Program-made: the position numbers and the translations under genes
The notes under the pieces: model-generated
The model's input: only the letters and a program-made list of their open reading frames with translations
Databases searched by the model: none
What the model was told of the DNA's origin: nothing
From: Solwaraspora sp. WMMD1047
GTDB taxonomy: Bacteria; Actinomycetota; Actinomycetes; Mycobacteriales; Micromonosporaceae
DNA: 64,000 nt
Assembly: GCF_029626155.1 (NCBI RefSeq)
Contig: NZ_JARUBL010000001.1
Span: forward strand, 434,001 to 498,000
Reading direction: 5' to 3'
Shown: one piece after another, positions 26,987 to 36,427 of the stretch
Layout: each line of letters starts with the position of its first letter
Position numbering within the stretch: position 1 is the stretch's first letter

Positions 26987-28288
26987 ATGACGACTGCCAA
27001 GGTCCGGTGGCTCGCCGTGGCCGCGGTGTCGACGGTGCTGGCCCTGGTGGCCGTCGCCGTGGTCGGGTACCGGGTGCTCGCCCCGGCCGAGGTGCTCACC
27101 CCGGCCACCACCGCCTATCCGGCCGCCCCGGCCGCCCCGGCCGGGGTGATCGGCACTCTGAACGCCGCGCCGCTGCTGGTGGAGGGGCGACTGCGGGTCT
27201 ACGCCACCACCCGCCGGGTCTGGGCCGACCAACCGGTGGACGCGGCCACCCGGCGTACCCCGTACTGGGCGTACCGGCGCTGGCCGGCGCAGCTCGTCGG
27301 GGTGGCCGTGACCGGAACGACGGTGGTCAGCCGGTGGTCCGACGGCGAGCTGGTGGGGCTGGACGCCCGGACCGGCCGGATCGCCTGGCGGGCGGCCGGG
27401 CCGCCCACCGACCAGGGGTACGCGGGCCGGCGCACCGGGGCGAGCACCGTCTACGCCCCGGCCGGGCTGCACACGGCGCGCACCGACGACGGCCGGGCGG
27501 TGCTGCTGCTGGCCGACGATTCCGTGGCGCGCGGGTTCGACCCGGCCACCGGGCGGGAGCTCTGGCGGTACGACGGCGAGCCCAATTGCCGGGCGGACCC
27601 GCTGACCACCGCCGCCGGTCAGTTCGTCACCGTGGACCGGTGCGCCTCGCCCCAGGTCGTCGAGTTCCGGGCCGCGGCTTCCGGCGAGGTGACCGGCCGG
27701 TGGCGGCCGGCCGACGCCGCCCCGGAACTCGCCGTCGAGCCGGTCGGCTGCCGGGTCGCCCGCTCGGACTGCCACGCCCTCCGGATCGCCGCGGCCGGTA
27801 CGACGGGCCCGGCCGGCACCGCGGGTGGCGCCGCCCCGGCTGGTGTCCGGCAGGGCGTTGTCACCGGCTGGCTGACAGCCGACGCGGCCGAGCCGGTCCG
27901 GTCACCCGAGCTGGACGATCCGGCATCCACAGTGGTCGACGGCGTGGCGGTTGTTCCGGAGAACGGGGCGGTCGTGGGGCGGCCGGCGGCCGGTGGCGAC
28001 GAGCTGTGGCGCCGCCCCGGAGCCGCGCGCATCCTGGCGGTCCAGCCGGGGCGGGTGCACTTGCGGCCGGAGTCCCGCGAACTGGTCAACCTCGACCCGC
28101 GTACCGGCGCGGAACTGTCCCGCTACCCGCTCACCCAGGGCCGTGACTCCACGACCTGGGCGCCGGGTTTCGCCTACGCCAGCGACGGGTTCCTCGCGGT
28201 CGAGCGGCTCACCCAGCCGGTCGAGCCCGACGCCCCGAACTCGCGCTACTACCTGGCCGCGCAGCCGGTCATCCTCGCCGCCACCTGA
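26987..28288 (+). CDS. Membrane-anchored PQQ-like beta-propeller protein
   Basis: The 433-residue product has one N-terminal transmembrane helix (about 8-32) and an extracytoplasmic domain of repeated beta-propeller blades of the PQQ/YncE style (ELVGLDARTGRIAWRAAG, VARGFDPATGRELWRYDG, ELVNLDPRTGAELSRYP). The Trp-containing blade ends are typical. I see no PQQ-binding catalytic residues, so it is probably a structural or binding protein. GGCGGAGG provides a good SD, with a TAGGGT -10 candidate further up. A related protein is encoded at 37.8 kb. It is convergent with the DUF916-like gene. Confidence 0.72.
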   Translation: MTTAKVRWLAVAAVSTVLALVAVAVVGYRVLAPAEVLTPATTAYPAAPAAPAGVIGTLNAAPLLVEGRLRVYATTRRVWADQPVDAATRRTPYWAYRRWPAQLVGVAVTGTTVVSRWSDGELVGLDARTGRIAWRAAGPPTDQGYAGRRTGASTVYAPAGLHTARTDDGRAVLLLADDSVARGFDPATGRELWRYDGEPNCRADPLTTAAGQFVTVDRCASPQVVEFRAAASGEVTGRWRPADAAPELAVEPVGCRVARSDCHALRIAAAGTTGPAGTAGGAAPAGVRQGVVTGWLTADAAEPVRSPELDDPASTVVDGVAVVPENGAVVGRPAAGGDELWRRPGAARILAVQPGRVHLRPESRELVNLDPRTGAELSRYPLTQGRDSTTWAPGFAYASDGFLAVERLTQPVEPDAPNSRYYLAAQPVILAAT

Positions 28289-28310
28289 CCCGGCTCCCGG
28301 CCGGCGGCCG

Positions 28311-29294
28311 TCACCGGTGCCGGGCCCGGTAGGCCAGACCGCCGAGGGCCGCCAGGACCAGCACCGAGAGCACCACACCGACGGCTAGCCGGGAACCGGT
28401 GTGGAAGGTGGCCTCGTCCATCCGGTATCCGCCGAACGTCACCTCCCCGCTGATCCGGCGCTCCGTGGTGCCGCTGGCCAGCTTGAGTTCGGCGGTCCAT
28501 CGGCCGTCCGGCAGGGCGGGGTCGAGCGGAACGCTCACCACCGCCTCGCCGTCGAGCGCGACCGTCTTGTCGACTCGGATCTGAACCGGGTCCACGGAGA
28601 GCTTGCCAGGTCCGTCGGAGAGCCGCAGCTCGCCGACGAGATCGAGGGCTCGGCCACCGGTGTTCGTCACGCGTGCGCTGACGACCGGTACCCCGTCCGG
28701 GCGCCGTTCGCCGGTCAGCCCGCCGATGTCGAAGTCGGTGGCCGGTTCGCCACCGGGACCGACCGAGAGATAGACCCGCACGCCGGCCCGACCGACGTTG
28801 CGGACGTTCGTCAGCTTGTTCAGCTTGCCGGCCGACTCCGCCCAGATCACGGCGTAGCGCTCGCCGGGTGTCGCGTCCGGCGGGACGATCAGGGTCACCT
28901 CTACCAGCGCGGACTCGTCGGGCGCGAGCCTGACTTCCTGGGTGTCCAGCCGGATCCAGCTGGCCAGGTCGTTCTGCTCGCGGTCGGCGGCGAACTGGAA
29001 GCCGGCCTTGCCGACCGCACCGCCGCCGGGATAGACCGAGATGGTCTGCGGCTGCGACGACGGGTTGTTGACCGCGACCCGGCGCCGGATGATCTCGCCG
29101 GGCTTGAGGTGGTCCACGATGTAGAGCCGTGCGCGCGGGTCGTCGCGGCGGCTGACCGGCGCGTCCACCAGCCGGATGCCGACCGCCGCCGGCTCGTCCG
29201 ACCACGACGGGTCCGACGGTCCGGCGGCGGCCGCGCCTGTCGGCACCGCGAGCAGCAGGGACAGGGCCGCCGACGCGGCCAGCACGTTACGCAA
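28311..29294 (-). CDS. DUF916-like surface protein with C-terminal membrane anchor
   Basis: The 327-residue product has a signal peptide (cleavage near AAAA-GPSD), a first Ig-like domain (PGEIIRRRVAVNNPSSQPQ, ISVYPGGGAV, LAPDESALVEVTLIVPPDA), a second beta domain (VPVVSARVTNTGGRALDLVGEL) and a C-terminal transmembrane helix (LAVGVVLSVLVLAALGGLAY) ending RARHR. This is the layout of DUF916/DUF3324 proteins that partner WxL proteins in Firmicutes. It overlaps the upstream WxL-like gene by 8 bases, so coupling is strong. The assignment is by pattern and context. Confidence 0.62.
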   Translation of the reverse strand: MRNVLAASAALSLLLAVPTGAAAAGPSDPSWSDEPAAVGIRLVDAPVSRRDDPRARLYIVDHLKPGEIIRRRVAVNNPSSQPQTISVYPGGGAVGKAGFQFAADREQNDLASWIRLDTQEVRLAPDESALVEVTLIVPPDATPGERYAVIWAESAGKLNKLTNVRNVGRAGVRVYLSVGPGGEPATDFDIGGLTGERRPDGVPVVSARVTNTGGRALDLVGELRLSDGPGKLSVDPVQIRVDKTVALDGEAVVSVPLDPALPDGRWTAELKLASGTTERRISGEVTFGGYRMDEATFHTGSRLAVGVVLSVLVLAALGGLAYRARHR

Positions 29295-29826
29295 CGGAGT
29301 GCGTCACCGTGCCCGTGTAGAGGCCGCCGACCGCCCCGGGCGGCACGTCCACCCGCAGGGTCGGGTTCCAGGTGGCCGAGTTGTTGCCGGCACCCGAGGT
29401 CTTGGAGAACGCGACCCGCGGCACGTTGAGCACGACCGCGTCGGCGGCGGTGAGCTGGCCCGGCACGAAGGTGCCGGTGCCGGTGGTCGCGGTGGCCGGG
29501 CCGGACCAGTAGGAGATCGCGTTGATCGGGATGGTCTCATCCGGCGTCCCGGCGGTGGTGGTGAAGGAGGTGGTGACGACGGAGGCGGTCCAGGTTGCGG
29601 TGGCGGCGGCCCGCGCGTCGGTGACCTGGACCGGACCGAGTTGACCGGAGGTCGAACTGCCGGGGAAGGCGTTGCCGATGTTGGCCGCCGCGGGCACTGC
29701 GATCGACAGGTTCGACGTGCCGACCGTGAACGTGACGATCGTGTCCCCGGACGGTTGGGCGGAGGCCGGTGCTGCGACCACCAGGGTGGCGAGCACGGCA
29801 GTTGACAGCAGCAACAGCTTTCTCAT
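29287..29826 (-). CDS. Secreted WxL-like beta-sandwich protein 1
   Basis: The 179-residue product starts with a signal peptide (MRKLLLLSTAVLATLVVAAPASA, cleaved before QPSG). The mature domain ends ATWNPTLRVDVPPGAVGGLY, TGTVTHSVA, which recalls the WxL domain end (WNP-x-L ... GxYTGTITHSV). It is a close paralogue of the next gene (shared SYWSGP, VPRVAFSKTSG). ATG 29826 is chosen over 29847 because the signal peptide starts there and TATCAT (29834-29839) lies 7 nt ahead. It overlaps the DUF916-like gene downstream. Probably displayed on the cell surface. Confidence 0.65.
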   Translation of the reverse strand: MRKLLLLSTAVLATLVVAAPASAQPSGDTIVTFTVGTSNLSIAVPAAANIGNAFPGSSTSGQLGPVQVTDARAAATATWTASVVTTSFTTTAGTPDETIPINAISYWSGPATATTGTGTFVPGQLTAADAVVLNVPRVAFSKTSGAGNNSATWNPTLRVDVPPGAVGGLYTGTVTHSVA

Positions 29827-29889
29827 AGCGCCCATGATAGGAAACAAGTGGCCGAAAGTGGCGATATCAGCGCCAAAACCAGCAAATCG

Positions 29890-30423
29890 TCAGGCGACCG
29901 AGTGGGTGATCCGCCCGGTGTATAACCCCGCCACCGCACCGGCGGGCACACTGACGATCACGGTGGGGTTCCACCGGCAGGTGTTGTTCTGGTTACCCGA
30001 CGTCTTCGAGAACGCGACCCGTGGCACGCCCAGCGTCTGCGCCTGCGCGCTGGTGAGCTGACCCGGCACCCGGTTCCCGCCGCCGGTCCCGGCGGTCTGA
30101 GGGCCGGACCAGTAGGAGATCCGGCTGTTCGCGATCGTCTCCGCCGGGCTCGCTCCCCCGGTGGTGTAGGCCGTCGAGGAGACCGTCACCGTCCAGGTGT
30201 TCGGGTTGATGGCGCGGGTGTCGCTGACGATCACGGTGCCGAGTTGCCCGCTCACCGATGAGCCCGGGAACACGTTGCCGAGGTTGCGGCTGGCGGGCAC
30301 CGTGATGGTCAACGCCGCCTGCGCGGCCAGGTTGGTGACGCTGTGCCCGGCGGGCAGTGCCCCCGCCGGCACCGCCGCCGTCACCAGGAGAGACAGTCCG
30401 ATCGGGACAGCTAGAAAACGCAT
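29890..30423 (-). CDS. Secreted WxL-like beta-sandwich protein 2
   Basis: The 177-residue product has a signal peptide (MRFLAVPIGLSLLVTAAVPAGA) and a domain homologous to the preceding entry over its whole length: LTITVPASRNLGNVFPGSSVSGQLG, SYWSGP, VPRVAFSKTSG, WNPTVIVSVPAGAVAGLYTG, ITHSVA. One extra Cys is present (NNTCRWNP). It is the first gene of the likely three-gene unit, 63 bases ahead of its paralogue, so the pair arose by tandem duplication. An upstream in-frame start at 30441 is possible. Confidence 0.63.
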   Translation of the reverse strand: MRFLAVPIGLSLLVTAAVPAGALPAGHSVTNLAAQAALTITVPASRNLGNVFPGSSVSGQLGTVIVSDTRAINPNTWTVTVSSTAYTTGGASPAETIANSRISYWSGPQTAGTGGGNRVPGQLTSAQAQTLGVPRVAFSKTSGNQNNTCRWNPTVIVSVPAGAVAGLYTGRITHSVA

Positions 30424-30471
30424 GCCAGATACAACGAGCACCGCTACGAGCTGTGACGAAGCCCGTTCCGC

Positions 30472-31611
30472 CTAGCCGCTTCCGGACTCTAGGGCCGCCT
30501 CCGCGGCGGCCAGGAAGGCGTCGTTCTCGGCCGGGGTGCCGACGGTGACGCGTACCCCGTCGCCGGGGAACGGCCGGACGATCACGCCGCGCGCCTCGCA
30601 CGCCCGGCCGAACTCCAGCGACCGGTCGCCCAGCGGCAGCCAGACGAAGTTGGCCTGGCTCTCCGGGACGCCAGGCAGCAGCTTGCGCAGCGCCTCGGTC
30701 AGCCGGTCCCGCTCGGCGATCACCAGGTCGCAGCGGCGGCGTACCTCGTCGGCCTGGGTCAGGGCGGCCAGCGCACCGGCCTGCGCGGTGGCGCTGGCCG
30801 AGAACGGGGTGACCACCTTGCGGACGGCGGCGGCCACCTCCGGCTGCGCCACCAGGAAGCCGATCCGCAGCCCGGCCAGCCCCCACGCCTTCGACAGCGT
30901 CCGCAGCACCACCACGTTCGGCCGGTCGCCATAGGACACCAGGCCGTCCGGCACCTGCGGGTCCGTGACGAACTCCCGGTACGCCTCATCCAGCACCACC
31001 AGCACGTCGGACGGCACCGCGTCCAGGAACCGGTCCAGCTCCGCCCGGCGCACGCTGGTGCCGGTCGGGTTGTTCGGGTTGCAGACCAGCACCAGCCGGG
31101 TCCGCTCGGTCACGGCCGCGGCCATCGCCGCCAGGTCGTGCCCGTGGCCGGCGTCGTTCGGCACCCGCACGCTCGTCGCGCCGCTGGTCGCCGCGATGAT
31201 CGGGTACGCCTCGAAGGAGCGCCACGAGTAGATCACCTCGTCGCCAGGCAGGCAGGCGGCGCGGACCAGGTGTTCGCAGAGCGCGACGGACCCGCAGCCC
31301 GTGGCGATCCGCTCGGCGTCCACGCCGTACCGGTCGGCGAGCGTGTCCCGCAGCGCCACCACACCCATGTCGGGATAGCGGTGCGCCCCGGCCGCCGCCT
31401 CGGCCACCGCCTCGACCACGCCGGGCAGCGGACCGTACGGCACCTCGTTGCTGGCCAGCTTGATCGCCTCGGGCAGGCCGAGTTCGCGGGCCAGGTCGGC
31501 CGGGCTGCGGCCGGGCACGTAGTTCGGCAGCGCGGCCAGGTCCGAGCGGGTCAACCGCCGGCCGGCGGCCTGGTCGGACTCAGCCGGACCGGGGCGGTTC
31601 GGGTCGGTCAT
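30472..31611 (-). CDS. Aromatic / histidinol-phosphate aminotransferase, class I/II
   Basis: The 379-residue PLP enzyme has KLASNEVPYGPLPGVVEA, CNPNNPTGTSV, VLDEAYREFV and the Schiff-base Lys in LRTLSKAWGLAGLRIGF, plus the C-terminal Arg region GVRVTVGTPAEND. This is the HisC/Pat group. A biosynthetic hisC normally lies in the his operon; here the gene sits at the end of a run starting with hpd, so conversion of tyrosine or phenylalanine to the keto acid is likely (inference). ATG 31611 overlaps the stop of the upstream RDD gene by 4 bases. Confidence 0.82.
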   Translation of the reverse strand: MTDPNRPGPAESDQAAGRRLTRSDLAALPNYVPGRSPADLARELGLPEAIKLASNEVPYGPLPGVVEAVAEAAAGAHRYPDMGVVALRDTLADRYGVDAERIATGCGSVALCEHLVRAACLPGDEVIYSWRSFEAYPIIAATSGATSVRVPNDAGHGHDLAAMAAAVTERTRLVLVCNPNNPTGTSVRRAELDRFLDAVPSDVLVVLDEAYREFVTDPQVPDGLVSYGDRPNVVVLRTLSKAWGLAGLRIGFLVAQPEVAAAVRKVVTPFSASATAQAGALAALTQADEVRRRCDLVIAERDRLTEALRKLLPGVPESQANFVWLPLGDRSLEFGRACEARGVIVRPFPGDGVRVTVGTPAENDAFLAAAEAALESGSG

Positions 31612-32639
31612 CGGTCGGTACCTCCGGAGGTGGGGGTGTCGGCGCCGTCCTTGTCCCCGGCCGGCGGCGTCGCGGCGGACGCCTTCGGTACCGCGACCAC
31701 GACGGTCTGGGCGCGCTTGTCGTGCAGGGCCTGCCGCAGCGGCCGGTCGAAGAGCGGGAACGCGCAGTCGACCAGCTGCAGCAGCAGCCCGACGCCGCAG
31801 CAGCCCCAGAGGAAGGTGGGCAGGCCGAGCAGGTTCCACCGGCGCAGCGAGCGCCCGAAACCGAGCCGTTCGTCGGCGGCGAGCGGCACCACCTTGACGC
31901 CCATCAGCCGCTTGCCGAACGTCTGGCCGCCGTTGGCCAGCGCCGGCACCTCGTACGCGAACCAGAGCGCGGCGGCGATCAGCAGGATGACCACCTGCAG
32001 CCCCTCCGCCTGCCCGGTGGCCGGCATTCCCTCGGCCGTCGACTCGCCGGCCATCGAACGCCGCACCAGCTCGTCCGCGAACGGCCGGATGTCCTGCACC
32101 AGCCGCCAGACGAAGAAGCCGTTGACGGCGACGTTGAGCAGCAGCAGCACGCCGATGTCGATCAGCCGCGCCGCCAGTCGGGGGCCGAACGGCGCCAGCG
32201 GCAGGCCGTGCGGGCGGGGGGGCGGCGGTGGCTGCAACCCGTACTGGTGGTAGACCCAGCCCGGGGGCGGGGTTGCGCCCGGTGCCCCGTTGGCCGGTGG
32301 CCAGCCGGCGATCCCGCCGGCCGGGAGGTCCGACCCCGGCTGCCCGGACGGCTGCGACGGCCCGCCGGTCGCCGGCGTGCCGTTTGCCGGCGTGCCGTTT
32401 GCCGGGCGGTCGCCGGCCGCGGCACCGAGGTCCCCGGCCGGCCTACCGGCGGCCGACCCGGTCGAGTCCGACGGTGCGGCGGGGGCGGCCTCGCCGGCGG
32501 GCTCCGGTTCCTCCTCGGGCGGCCCCGGGGGTGGGGTGGCGTCGGCGGGCAGCGGTGCGCCGATCCAGCCCTCACCGTCCCAGTAGCGCTGGGTGGTGGG
32601 CTCGGCGGGGTCGGCGTACCAGCCGGGTTGCACCGTCAT
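31608..32639 (-). CDS. RDD-family membrane protein with N-terminal DUF2510
   Basis: The 343-residue product begins with the DUF2510 motif PGWYADPAEPTTQRYWDGEGW, continues with a Pro/Gly/Ala-rich linker (about 30-145) and ends in an RDD domain: FGPRLAARLIDIGVLLLL (the R and D of RDD), QVVILLIAAALWFAYEV and GQTFGKRLMGVKVVPL, with three or four transmembrane helices. RDD proteins are poorly understood; some act as transporters. Co-directional with hpd upstream and overlapping the aminotransferase downstream. Confidence 0.82.
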   Translation of the reverse strand: MTVQPGWYADPAEPTTQRYWDGEGWIGAPLPADATPPPGPPEEEPEPAGEAAPAAPSDSTGSAAGRPAGDLGAAAGDRPANGTPANGTPATGGPSQPSGQPGSDLPAGGIAGWPPANGAPGATPPPGWVYHQYGLQPPPPPRPHGLPLAPFGPRLAARLIDIGVLLLLNVAVNGFFVWRLVQDIRPFADELVRRSMAGESTAEGMPATGQAEGLQVVILLIAAALWFAYEVPALANGGQTFGKRLMGVKVVPLAADERLGFGRSLRRWNLLGLPTFLWGCCGVGLLLQLVDCAFPLFDRPLRQALHDKRAQTVVVAVPKASAATPPAGDKDGADTPTSGGTDR

Positions 32640-32694
32640 CTCGTCGGCCCGGGGCGGGTCGCGGGGTGCGGCCGGTTGGCCGTGGCATTCCAGG

Positions 32695-33444
32695 TCACCC
32701 TGGCACCTTAACGACCACGGTCTGGGCGAACTTGTCGTGGAGGCACTGCTGGTACGGCTTGTCCCAGAGTTGCCAGAGTCCGTCGAGGTAGTTGAGGAAC
32801 GGTACGAAGCTGCCGGCGAGGTACTGGACCAGGTAGCGCCTGGTGGCGATGCCCCGATCCAGGGAGAGCCGCGGGTCCAGCGGGATTATCCGCAGCTTCA
32901 TCACCCGCTTGCCGAGCGTCTGGCCGGTCCGGAACATCATCTCCACGAAATAGACGTAGTAGACGGCGAGGAGCACGAGCACCAGGCCGAACTGCAATGC
33001 CAGTATCGGCAGGACGAAGGCGAAGACGTCCGGCTCGGCGTAACTGCCGTCCGGACCCACGCCCAACGCGTTCGGCATGATCACGGCGAACATCAGGATC
33101 GTCGCCGGGATCATCAGCAGCAGGGCGACGCCGGTCATGACGGCCGCGTCGATCAGGAAGGCCAGGAACCGGTCACCGAAGCTGGCCAGCGGCTGGCCGT
33201 TCGGCGCGAGCGCGGGCGGCACGAACCGGGGCTGCCCCGGCGGCGGGGGACCGAACCCGGGCGGCGGGGGTCGGTGGCCCGGCGGCGGGCCGTACCCCGG
33301 CTGGGTTGGGCCGTATCCCGGCGGCGGGCCACCGCCCGGTGGCGGCTGACCGCCACCGGGCGGTGGGCCGTACTGGTGCGGGATCGGCGGCCCGGCGGGC
33401 GGCGGGGCGTCGGGCCGGACCGGGTACGGAGGCTGCTCAGTCAC
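32695..33444 (-). CDS. RDD-family membrane protein
   Basis: The 249-residue product has a Pro/Gly/Tyr-rich N-terminal tail (repeated PPPGYGP-like units to about residue 75), then an RDD domain: FGDRFLAFLIDAAVMTGVAL, LVLVLLAVYYVYFVEMMF and GQTLGKRVMKLRIIPL, with three helices. It is a paralogue of the next gene downstream (common end HDKFAQTVVVKVP / HDKRAQTVVVAVP). It starts 10 bases after the hpd stop, so the run hpd-RDD-RDD-aminotransferase is probably one transcript. Confidence 0.82.
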   Translation of the reverse strand: MTEQPPYPVRPDAPPPAGPPIPHQYGPPPGGGQPPPGGGPPPGYGPTQPGYGPPPGHRPPPPGFGPPPPGQPRFVPPALAPNGQPLASFGDRFLAFLIDAAVMTGVALLLMIPATILMFAVIMPNALGVGPDGSYAEPDVFAFVLPILALQFGLVLVLLAVYYVYFVEMMFRTGQTLGKRVMKLRIIPLDPRLSLDRGIATRRYLVQYLAGSFVPFLNYLDGLWQLWDKPYQQCLHDKFAQTVVVKVPG

Positions 33445-33454
33445 GCGGACAGTC

Positions 33455-34777
<1,323 letters not shown>

Positions 34778-34808
34778 TCAGGTTGCGCATTCGGTATGGT
34801 TACAGCCC

Positions 34809-35366
34809 ATGATCCCTGGACAGGATGTACAGCTCGACGAGCTCGACGCGAGGTTGATCGAGCTGCTCGCCGCCGAGCCGCGGATCGGGGTGCTGGAGTC
34901 TTCCCGGCGGCTGCGGGTGGCCCGCGGGACCGTCCAGTCCCGCCTCGACAAGCTGCAGGCCCGGGGGGTGATCGAGGGCTTCGGGCCACAGCTCTCGCCG
35001 GCCGCGATCGGGTTCGGGGTGACCTCGTTCGTCACCCTGGAGATCAGCCAGCGGCAGGGGCACGAGCCGGTGGCGGAGCACCTGCGCGGCATCCCGGAGG
35101 TGCTGGAGGCGTACACCATCACCGGCTCCGGCGATCTGCTCTGCCGGATCGTGGCCCGCTCCAACAGTGACCTGCAGCGGGTGATCGATCAGATCGTGGC
35201 GTACGAGGGGATCGCCCGCGCCTCGACCATCATCGCGCTGGCCGAGCAGATCCCCTACCGGGTGCTGCCGCTGGTCCGCTCGGCGGTCGCATCGGCTGGC
35301 CGCTCCGCGGTCGGGTCCGACGGCAGTTCGGCGGCGAGTGCGTCGCCCACGACAGTGCGCTCGTAG
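34809..35366 (+). CDS. Lrp/AsnC-family regulator, probable regulator of hpd
   Basis: The 185-residue protein has an N-terminal winged HTH (LDELDARLIELLAAEPRIGV, SRRLRVARGTVQSRLDKL) and the RAM effector domain (VTSFVTLEISQRQG, EVLEAYTITGSGDLLCRIVA, TIIALAEQIPYRV). Such regulators sense amino acids or aromatic keto acids. TATGGT (34795-34800) lies 8 nt ahead of the ATG, so the mRNA is probably leaderless. The last 30 residues are low-complexity and lie antisense to the next gene: the two 3' ends overlap by 112 bases. Confidence 0.86.
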   Translation: MIPGQDVQLDELDARLIELLAAEPRIGVLESSRRLRVARGTVQSRLDKLQARGVIEGFGPQLSPAAIGFGVTSFVTLEISQRQGHEPVAEHLRGIPEVLEAYTITGSGDLLCRIVARSNSDLQRVIDQIVAYEGIARASTIIALAEQIPYRVLPLVRSAVASAGRSAVGSDGSSAASASPTTVRS

Positions 35367-36310
35367 CGGACCGCCTGGCCGAGCCGGGTGCGACGGACCA
35401 GGCCGGCGTCGCGGAGCACGGCCAGGTGGTCGCCGATCGTGCCGAGCGCCAGCCCGAGCTGGGCGACCAGTTGGCTGGTGGTCGCCGGCACCGCCAGCGC
35501 CCGCAGCAGGGTGGCCCGGGTCGGCCCGACCAGCCGGTCCAGCCCGTCCGGGGTGCGGTCGGCCGGCGGCGGGCCGAGCAGGTCGGCCACCCCGCGGGCC
35601 CGGTAGCAGATGGCGGGCGGCCAGGGCAGTTCGACGGAGATGCTGAGGGTGCCGAAGACGGTCGGCACGAAGAGCAGTCCGCGCCCGTTGAGGCGGTGCG
35701 TCTCCGGGTCGTGCGGCATGGCCACGATGGTGCCGGTCGGGCCGTCGGACTCCCAGCTCAGCCCGGGATCCAGGTCGGCCAACGCGGCCGCCCAGCCGTA
35801 GGTGGCCAGCCGGCCGGCCCGCTGCACCACGTCGCGCTCCAGCACCGCCCGCAGCCTCGGCCAGTCCGGTTCGATGAGGGTGACCCAGGCGGCCTCGACG
35901 GCGTCGGCGAGCCGGTCCACCACGTCCGGCGAGTCCAGGATCCGGCGCGCGTACTCCGGCGGGGGGCGGTGCCCGGCCAGGTTGCGGGCCAGCTCCTCAC
36001 GGGCCTGGTCGAGCGGGGTGGCCCGGAACAGCGCCAGCTCCTCGACGAAGCTCAGCCCGACCCCGGCCGGCGGCGGGTGGATGAAGTCGGCGTTGTAGGC
36101 CCGCCGCCGGTACAGCGACCGGATCGCCCCGATCGCCGGCCACCGCCGCACTAGCGCCCGGTAACTCTCCCGATGCCGGCGCACCCACGGCACCAGCAAC
36201 CCGGCCCGGTCGTCCCGCCCCAACAGCCGCAACGCCGTCATCGTCTCCCCCAGGGGCGAGATGGCGAACCGGCTGGCCGCCACATCGCCCGACCCGACCT
36301 CGATCCGCAC
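35255..36310 (-). CDS. ArsR-type regulator with DUF5937-like N-terminus
   Basis: The 351-residue protein has a long N-terminal domain (FAISPLGETMTALRLLG, LVRRWPAIGAIRSLYRRRAYNADF in part) followed by a C-terminal ArsR-like winged HTH (VGPTRATLLRALAVPATTSQL, LGLALGTIGDHLAVLRDAGLVRR). The order effector domain first, HTH last matches the DUF5937/ArsR group. The GTG start has TAGCGT (36318-36323) 7 nt ahead. It is divergent from an MFS transporter across 117 bases and probably controls it (inference). The last residues overlap the convergent Lrp gene. Confidence 0.82.
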   Translation of the reverse strand: MRIEVGSGDVAASRFAISPLGETMTALRLLGRDDRAGLLVPWVRRHRESYRALVRRWPAIGAIRSLYRRRAYNADFIHPPPAGVGLSFVEELALFRATPLDQAREELARNLAGHRPPPEYARRILDSPDVVDRLADAVEAAWVTLIEPDWPRLRAVLERDVVQRAGRLATYGWAAALADLDPGLSWESDGPTGTIVAMPHDPETHRLNGRGLLFVPTVFGTLSISVELPWPPAICYRARGVADLLGPPPADRTPDGLDRLVGPTRATLLRALAVPATTSQLVAQLGLALGTIGDHLAVLRDAGLVRRTRLGQAVRYERTVVGDALAAELPSDPTAERPADATAERTSGSTR

Positions 36311-36427
36311 CCTGAGAACGCTAGCCCGATCTGCGGAGCCGATCGGCCCGGGACCTCAGTTCGCCAGGACTTTTCGGCGTCGGGCGAAACATTCGACGGG
36401 GAGTGGGTGGGGGCGCAGGGTGGGACG

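Noticed and set aside
30472-31611. Naming the aminotransferase hisC
   Set aside because: The family cannot be separated from aromatic aminotransferases by eye, and the hpd context favours aromatic amino acids; the symbol is left empty.
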